A stretch of DNA of 64,000 bases, taken from positions 806,001 through 870,000 of the forward strand of contig CBDDHT010000001.1 of the NCBI GenBank assembly GCA_965228615.1, read 5' to 3'. This document shows positions 60,428 through 64,000 of this stretch, piece after piece. Numbering within the stretch: position 1 is the first letter of the stretch; the number at the start of each line of letters is the position of its first letter. A model generated the notes under the pieces. It worked only from the letters and a program-made list of their open reading frames with translations, was not told the origin of the DNA and did not search any database. A program made the translations under genes and the position numbers. The DNA comes from CBDDHT01 sp965228615 (GTDB taxonomy: Bacteria; Pseudomonadota; Alphaproteobacteria; Rhizobiales; Methyloligellaceae).

Positions 60428-61066
60428 ATGCAACTCTACATGTTCGAGCATTGCTCGCTTTGTTTTCGGGTGCGCATGACGACGGCTCTCAAGGGTATCC
60501 CCTTGGAGGAAATTGTTGTTGTCGATGACGATACGGAGACGATGGTCAATCTTGTCGGGCGACGCGTCATTCCGATTCTTGTGAAGGATGACGGTCAGCC
60601 GATGCTTGAGAGCATGGACATGGTTGATATGATCGATGCTATGGGCGAGCCGATCTATGCCGGCCCGGAACGATCTGAAATTTCGACTCTGGCCGAGAGA
60701 CTCCTCTCCAAGACACCGCGCCTGACGATGCCGCGCTATCCCGCCCTTGGACTGCCTGAGTTCGCCACACCATCTGGCCGCGAACACTATGTGGCGCGCA
60801 AAGAGAAGATATTGGGCGGATTTGATGCGCTCCTCGAGAATACAGACGAGTATGTCGCGGAGGTCTCGCCTGTCCTGGACGAACTGGACAGCCAGATTGC
60901 AAGTCCCGAAGCCATCAATGGCACATTGTCGAAAGACGATGTGCGGATGCTGCCGCTCTTGCGCTCGGCTGCCATCGTAGCGGCACTGACATTTCCACCG
61001 CGGGTCCAGAGCTATTTCAGGACAATGATGAAACGGACCGGGTTTGCGCCGTTGCCAACTGCCTGA
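60428..61066 (+). CDS. grxB: Glutaredoxin 2 (GrxB)
   Basis: 212 residues from ATG 60428, with CGGGA upstream. MQLYMFEHCSLCFRVRM carries the active-site Cys9 and Cys12; GrxB of E. coli has CPYC at this place, so the dipeptide between the Cys differs. RRVIPILVKDDGQPMLESMDMVDMID is the glutathione-binding loop, and a helical GST-like C-terminal domain follows with LSKDDVRMLPLLRSAAIVAAL. It reduces disulfides with glutathione. It diverges from the formyltransferase-like gene. Confidence 0.9.
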   Translation: MQLYMFEHCSLCFRVRMTTALKGIPLEEIVVVDDDTETMVNLVGRRVIPILVKDDGQPMLESMDMVDMIDAMGEPIYAGPERSEISTLAERLLSKTPRLTMPRYPALGLPEFATPSGREHYVARKEKILGGFDALLENTDEYVAEVSPVLDELDSQIASPEAINGTLSKDDVRMLPLLRSAAIVAALTFPPRVQSYFRTMMKRTGFAPLPTA

Positions 61067-61291
61067 TCCGGTTTTCGCCATTCGGATCGATTGTTGACTA
61101 GATCAAATGGACGTCTCTGGGGGCTCTTCTTGCGCTCCGAGTTTCTGCTCACGAAGCTGTCGGACCGGCCTCCGACGAGCCATATGCACGTTATCGACCG
61201 GTCGGATTTCTCTAAAATTGTAGCAACTGTTCCCACGGTTCCTTAGCGCCTTAAGCGTATGGTCGGGCCCTGTTTGAGACCGGGGTAGATC
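61067..61291. other. Intergenic region, 225 bp
   Basis: No gene seen. GATCCG and CGGATC near 61069-61091 form a 6-bp stem just after grxB, a weak terminator candidate. The remainder probably carries the cpa promoter. No pilin gene is present here. Confidence 0.35.
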
Positions 61292-62158
61292 ATGCGTATT
61301 GGTAGTATTGCGATGCTTGTCATTGCGCTCGGCTTCGGCGGAGTGGCAGCGTTTCTGGCAAAAGTCTGGCTCGAAAACCAGACGCCCGAGCCGCAGGTTG
61401 CTGTCAAAAGGTCTGCCGTGAAAGTCTCGAAGGTGGTTGTGGCGACGCGGCCATTGCGCTTCGGCATGGAGTTGAAGAAGTCGCATCTAGCGGAAATCGA
61501 ATGGCCGAGTAAGGGGATCCCCAACGAAGCTTATCCGTCCATTGCCGATCTCTTCAAAGGAAATGGCAAACGCATCGTCTTGTCGGCGATTGCGCGTAAC
61601 GAGCCGATCATAAAGACGAAGGTGACGGGGCCCGGCCAACGGGCGTCTCTGTCAGCCCTGGTTGATGGCGAACATCTCGCAGTCTCGATCCGGGTGAACG
61701 ATGTGCTTGGCGTCTCGGGCTTTGTTCTGCCGGGCGATCGGGTGGATGTGCTCTTGACGCGCGAGGACAAATCCGAGGTCAAGCTCGGTGCCAATAACAA
61801 GACAAGTTACACGGACGTGCTCCTTCGCAATGTGCGTGTTCTTGCGGTCGATCAACTGGCCGACGATCAAACCGAAAAACCATCGCTTTCGAAGACGGTT
61901 ACGATCGAAGTTGCAACGAAGCAGGCGCAGAAGATCGCGTTGGCGGGTTCCGTCGGCAAGTTGTCTTTGGCGCTGCGGAGTGCAGGATCGACCGGCATCG
62001 CTCCTTCGCGCCGGATTACGCTCGAGGATCTACGCAGCGACAACACTGTCCGCAAGTCCGAGAAGAAAACCGGCGGTGACCTTGCGATCATGGTGCATGT
62101 GACGCGCGCTGTGGATCGTCAGGAATATTTCGTCCCGTCACATTCTGGGAACCGGTGA
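61292..62158 (+). CDS. cpaB: Flp pilus assembly protein CpaB
   Basis: 288 residues. One N-terminal transmembrane helix (about 5-24), then a SAF-type domain (VVVATRPLRFGMELKKSHLAEIEWP), and GEHLAVSIRVNDVLGVSGFVLPGDRVDVLLT, the RcpC/CpaB core. It is a periplasmic part of the tight-adherence (Tad) type IVc pilus machine, working with the CpaC secretin. The cpaC gene follows after 151 bp. Confidence 0.9.
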   Translation: MRIGSIAMLVIALGFGGVAAFLAKVWLENQTPEPQVAVKRSAVKVSKVVVATRPLRFGMELKKSHLAEIEWPSKGIPNEAYPSIADLFKGNGKRIVLSAIARNEPIIKTKVTGPGQRASLSALVDGEHLAVSIRVNDVLGVSGFVLPGDRVDVLLTREDKSEVKLGANNKTSYTDVLLRNVRVLAVDQLADDQTEKPSLSKTVTIEVATKQAQKIALAGSVGKLSLALRSAGSTGIAPSRRITLEDLRSDNTVRKSEKKTGGDLAIMVHVTRAVDRQEYFVPSHSGNR

Positions 62159-62309
62159 TAAGGTTTTGCTAAGCACGCTGGCTAACCCTTTCCTAATTAC
62201 GAATCGAGATTCGGCTTCCCGGCCATTGGTCCCTCACATTGCAATAACTATTGCGACCTTATCGTTCAGTGAAATCACAGAACGGAACTTTCGGGGTTGG
62301 GGAACACCG

Positions 62310-64000
62310 ATGCTGATGCATACAGACGCAAGATCCACTGGAATTGTGCGCAATTGGTTTGCGAGCATGAAACGGCTTGGACGAGGCGGAGGAGCCCTTG
62401 TTTGGCTTGCCTGGTTGGCATTGACGGCCTCCGGGATCCTTATCGCACAAAGCCAATGGGCGATTGCCGGCGATGTCGACCGGGTTACTTCCAGCTACAC
62501 GCTCGAAGATCCGGAGACGATCTCAAAGCTCCGTGTAACGATCCACAAGTCGCAGACCGTCCGCATTCAGAAGCCATTTGCAGAGGCTCTGATCGGACAG
62601 CCGGCCATTGCCGATGTCATCCCGCTCACCGACACATCGATCTATGTCCTCGGTAAGAAGGTTGGCGCGACCCGGCTCTCAATTCTCGGCAAGGACAAGA
62701 AGCTGCTTGGTATTATCGAGGTCGAAGTCGCTTTTGATGCAGCAGCGATCGAAGAGCATTATCGCCGCTCGCTTCCTTCTTCTCGCATTCGTGTTGCATC
62801 GGTCAACGGACGGATCATGTTGACCGGCGTGGTGTCAGACGCGATAGCGCTAGAAAAGGCATTGGCGATCGCCAATCAATATGCACCCGATGCCGTCAGC
62901 AACCAGATGACCGTCGCCGGATCTCAGCAGGTGCTCCTGGAAGTCCGGTTTGTCGAAGCATCCCGCACCGCGACGCGAAATCTTGGCGTGAACTGGAACA
63001 TCCTCTCACGTCAGCCGGGCAGTCTCGCGGTCAATACCAATCTTCCGGGCGGAGTCGGCCTTGGCGCGTTTCCGACAACGGTTCTTCCCTTCGGGTCTCT
63101 TGTGGCGCGCCTCCTGAATGCCGGAACGTCGGCCGAAGTCATTATCCAGGCGCTTGAGGAAAAGGGACTCGCGCGGCGGCTGGCAGAGCCGAACCTGATT
63201 GCACTTTCCGGCGACACGGCTAGTTTTCTGGCTGGTGGCGAGTTTCCGTTCCCGGTCGGCCGGGACAACGACACGATCACGATCGAGTTCAAGAAATTCG
63301 GCGTCGGACTGGGCTTCACGCCGACCGTGCTCAGCAACGGTCTGATCAACCTGAAGGTCGAGCCGGAAGTCAGCGAGATCGATCCAAACAACACGCTGGT
63401 CGTGAACGATACGACCATCCCGGGCCTCGTCACCCGGCGGGCTAAGACAACAGTCGAGTTGCGCGACGGGCAGAGTTTCGCCATTGCTGGACTGTTGCAG
63501 GCCAATCATTCAAAGGCGAGACGTCAACTCCCCTGGCTCGGTCAGGTTCCGGTGATCGGCTCGCTGTTCCGAAGCGCATCCTTCGAAAAACAGGAGACCG
63601 ACCTGGTCATCATCGTGACGCCGCGGCTTGTACAGCCTGCAGCGCCGGGAGATCGGCTGGTAACGCCGTTCGACAAGTCCGTTCCAGGAAACGATGTGGA
63701 CTACTTCCTGAACGGCAAGGACGAGATTCCGACTTGGAAGTCGCGGTTCCGCCGCTCCGGTAAGGTCAATCGTCGCGCGCCTTCCAGCGGTCACATGCTC
63801 GGTAGTGCAGGACCGGCATTCCCGAATGTATCCCTGGACAACGGCAAATATACCGGGTCGATACCCAAGGGTGATCCACGCGACATCACCGGTTCGCTTC
63901 CGTCGGAGAAAAAGGCAAGGAATCCGAAGAAGTCGAAATCGAGAAAGTCGAAACTGAAGCGCGGCAAACCGGCTGCAGCCAGGGCAACCAAAAAGAAAAC
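62310..64000 (+). CDS. cpaC: Flp pilus secretin CpaC (type II/III secretion family), 3' end outside window
   Basis: An open frame of 563 codons from ATG 62310 (ATG 62316 also possible) reaches the right edge. A signal peptide with a long charged lead is followed by the N-terminal secretin domain (IQKPFAEALIGQPAIADVIPLTDTSIYVLGKKVGATRLSILG), a BON-like segment and the secretin core (LEVRFVEASRTATRNLGVNW; FLAGGEFPFPV; GLGFTPTVL; LPWLGQVPVIGSLFRS; LVIIVTPRLVQP). It forms the outer-membrane pore of the Tad pilus. After the core come about 100 residues ending in a Lys/Arg/Ser-rich tail, unusual for this family. Confidence 0.92.
   Translation, partial: MLMHTDARSTGIVRNWFASMKRLGRGGGALVWLAWLALTASGILIAQSQWAIAGDVDRVTSSYTLEDPETISKLRVTIHKSQTVRIQKPFAEALIGQPAIADVIPLTDTSIYVLGKKVGATRLSILGKDKKLLGIIEVEVAFDAAAIEEHYRRSLPSSRIRVASVNGRIMLTGVVSDAIALEKALAIANQYAPDAVSNQMTVAGSQQVLLEVRFVEASRTATRNLGVNWNILSRQPGSLAVNTNLPGGVGLGAFPTTVLPFGSLVARLLNAGTSAEVIIQALEEKGLARRLAEPNLIALSGDTASFLAGGEFPFPVGRDNDTITIEFKKFGVGLGFTPTVLSNGLINLKVEPEVSEIDPNNTLVVNDTTIPGLVTRRAKTTVELRDGQSFAIAGLLQANHSKARRQLPWLGQVPVIGSLFRSASFEKQETDLVIIVTPRLVQPAAPGDRLVTPFDKSVPGNDVDYFLNGKDEIPTWKSRFRRSGKVNRRAPSSGHMLGSAGPAFPNVSLDNGKYTGSIPKGDPRDITGSLPSEKKARNPKKSKSRKSKLKRGKPAAARATKKK

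Noticed and set aside
1..64000. Mobile elements, CRISPR arrays, tRNA and rRNA genes
   Set aside because: No transposase, integrase, spaced repeat array, cloverleaf or rRNA-like stretch was seen; intergenic gaps are short.

Overview
The window reads as chromosomal DNA of an alphaproteobacterium, most likely Hyphomicrobiales (Rhizobiales). This is inferred from about 60% GC, a form I carbon monoxide dehydrogenase cluster, Cpa-type Flp pilus genes, TRAP transport and many LysR/TetR/RpiR regulators. It is densely coding. I see no rRNA, tRNA, insertion sequence, phage or CRISPR array. Two genes run off the ends: a lipase at 1-847 (minus) and the secretin cpaC from 62310 (plus).

Layout. 1-4.5 kb: a TetR-lipase pair diverges from a phospholipid operon (YnbA-like CDP-alcohol phosphatidyltransferase, PlsC-like acyltransferase, CdsA-like cytidylyltransferase, second TetR); three copies of TGAACnnnGTTCA lie in the shared promoter. 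4.6-9.7 kb: a flavoprotein, a 2OG-oxygenase-like protein, a possible 33-residue protein, a lipoprotein, a metacaspase with a crystallin-like tail, a CAP protein and a small Gly-rich protein. 9.8-16.5 kb: a LysR gene followed by a three-subunit molybdenum hydroxylase (RGAGR type), an enoyl-CoA hydratase-like protein and an acyl-CoA dehydrogenase. 16.5-18.5 kb: a TauD-like oxygenase and a GST, divergent.

18.6-29.1 kb: carbon monoxide dehydrogenase. coxC (MHYT sensor with LytTR DNA-binding domain) precedes coxMSLDEF, a MocA-type cytidylyltransferase, coxG and coxI. CoxL has the form I SYRCSFR loop with Cys386 and Glu761. Genes mostly overlap, and a paired 15-bp direct repeat before coxM is a candidate CoxC site. 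Together they would make the enzyme, its MCD cofactor and Cu-S-Mo centre, and its membrane attachment.

29.2-37.4 kb: a GH25 lysozyme, two TauD-like oxygenases, an M19 protein lacking the usual zinc HxD motif, a class III aminotransferase, a CitE/HpcH-like lyase and a 4-hydroxybutyryl-CoA-dehydratase-like flavoprotein lacking two Fe-S ligands. 37.4-43 kb: a MarR/GbsR-type regulator with two matching palindromes and its DUF4166/epimerase operon, a LysR gene divergent from a second small Gly-rich protein, and a DUF3422 membrane protein. 43.2-48.3 kb: TetR and a two-gene RND efflux operon with three 19-bp operator repeats.

48.4-59 kb: a small secreted protein, then a ureido/diamino-acid catabolic locus. 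On the minus strand lie TRAP dctQMP, diaminopropionate ammonia-lyase, an M20 carbamoylase and an N-carbamoyl-D-amino-acid hydrolase. Divergent from it are rpiR, an allantoate amidohydrolase-like gene and an ArgE/DapE-like gene. 59-64 kb: L,D-transpeptidase, formyltransferase-like protein, glutaredoxin 2, cpaB and cpaC.

All calls rest on reading translations and motifs by eye; no database search was run.
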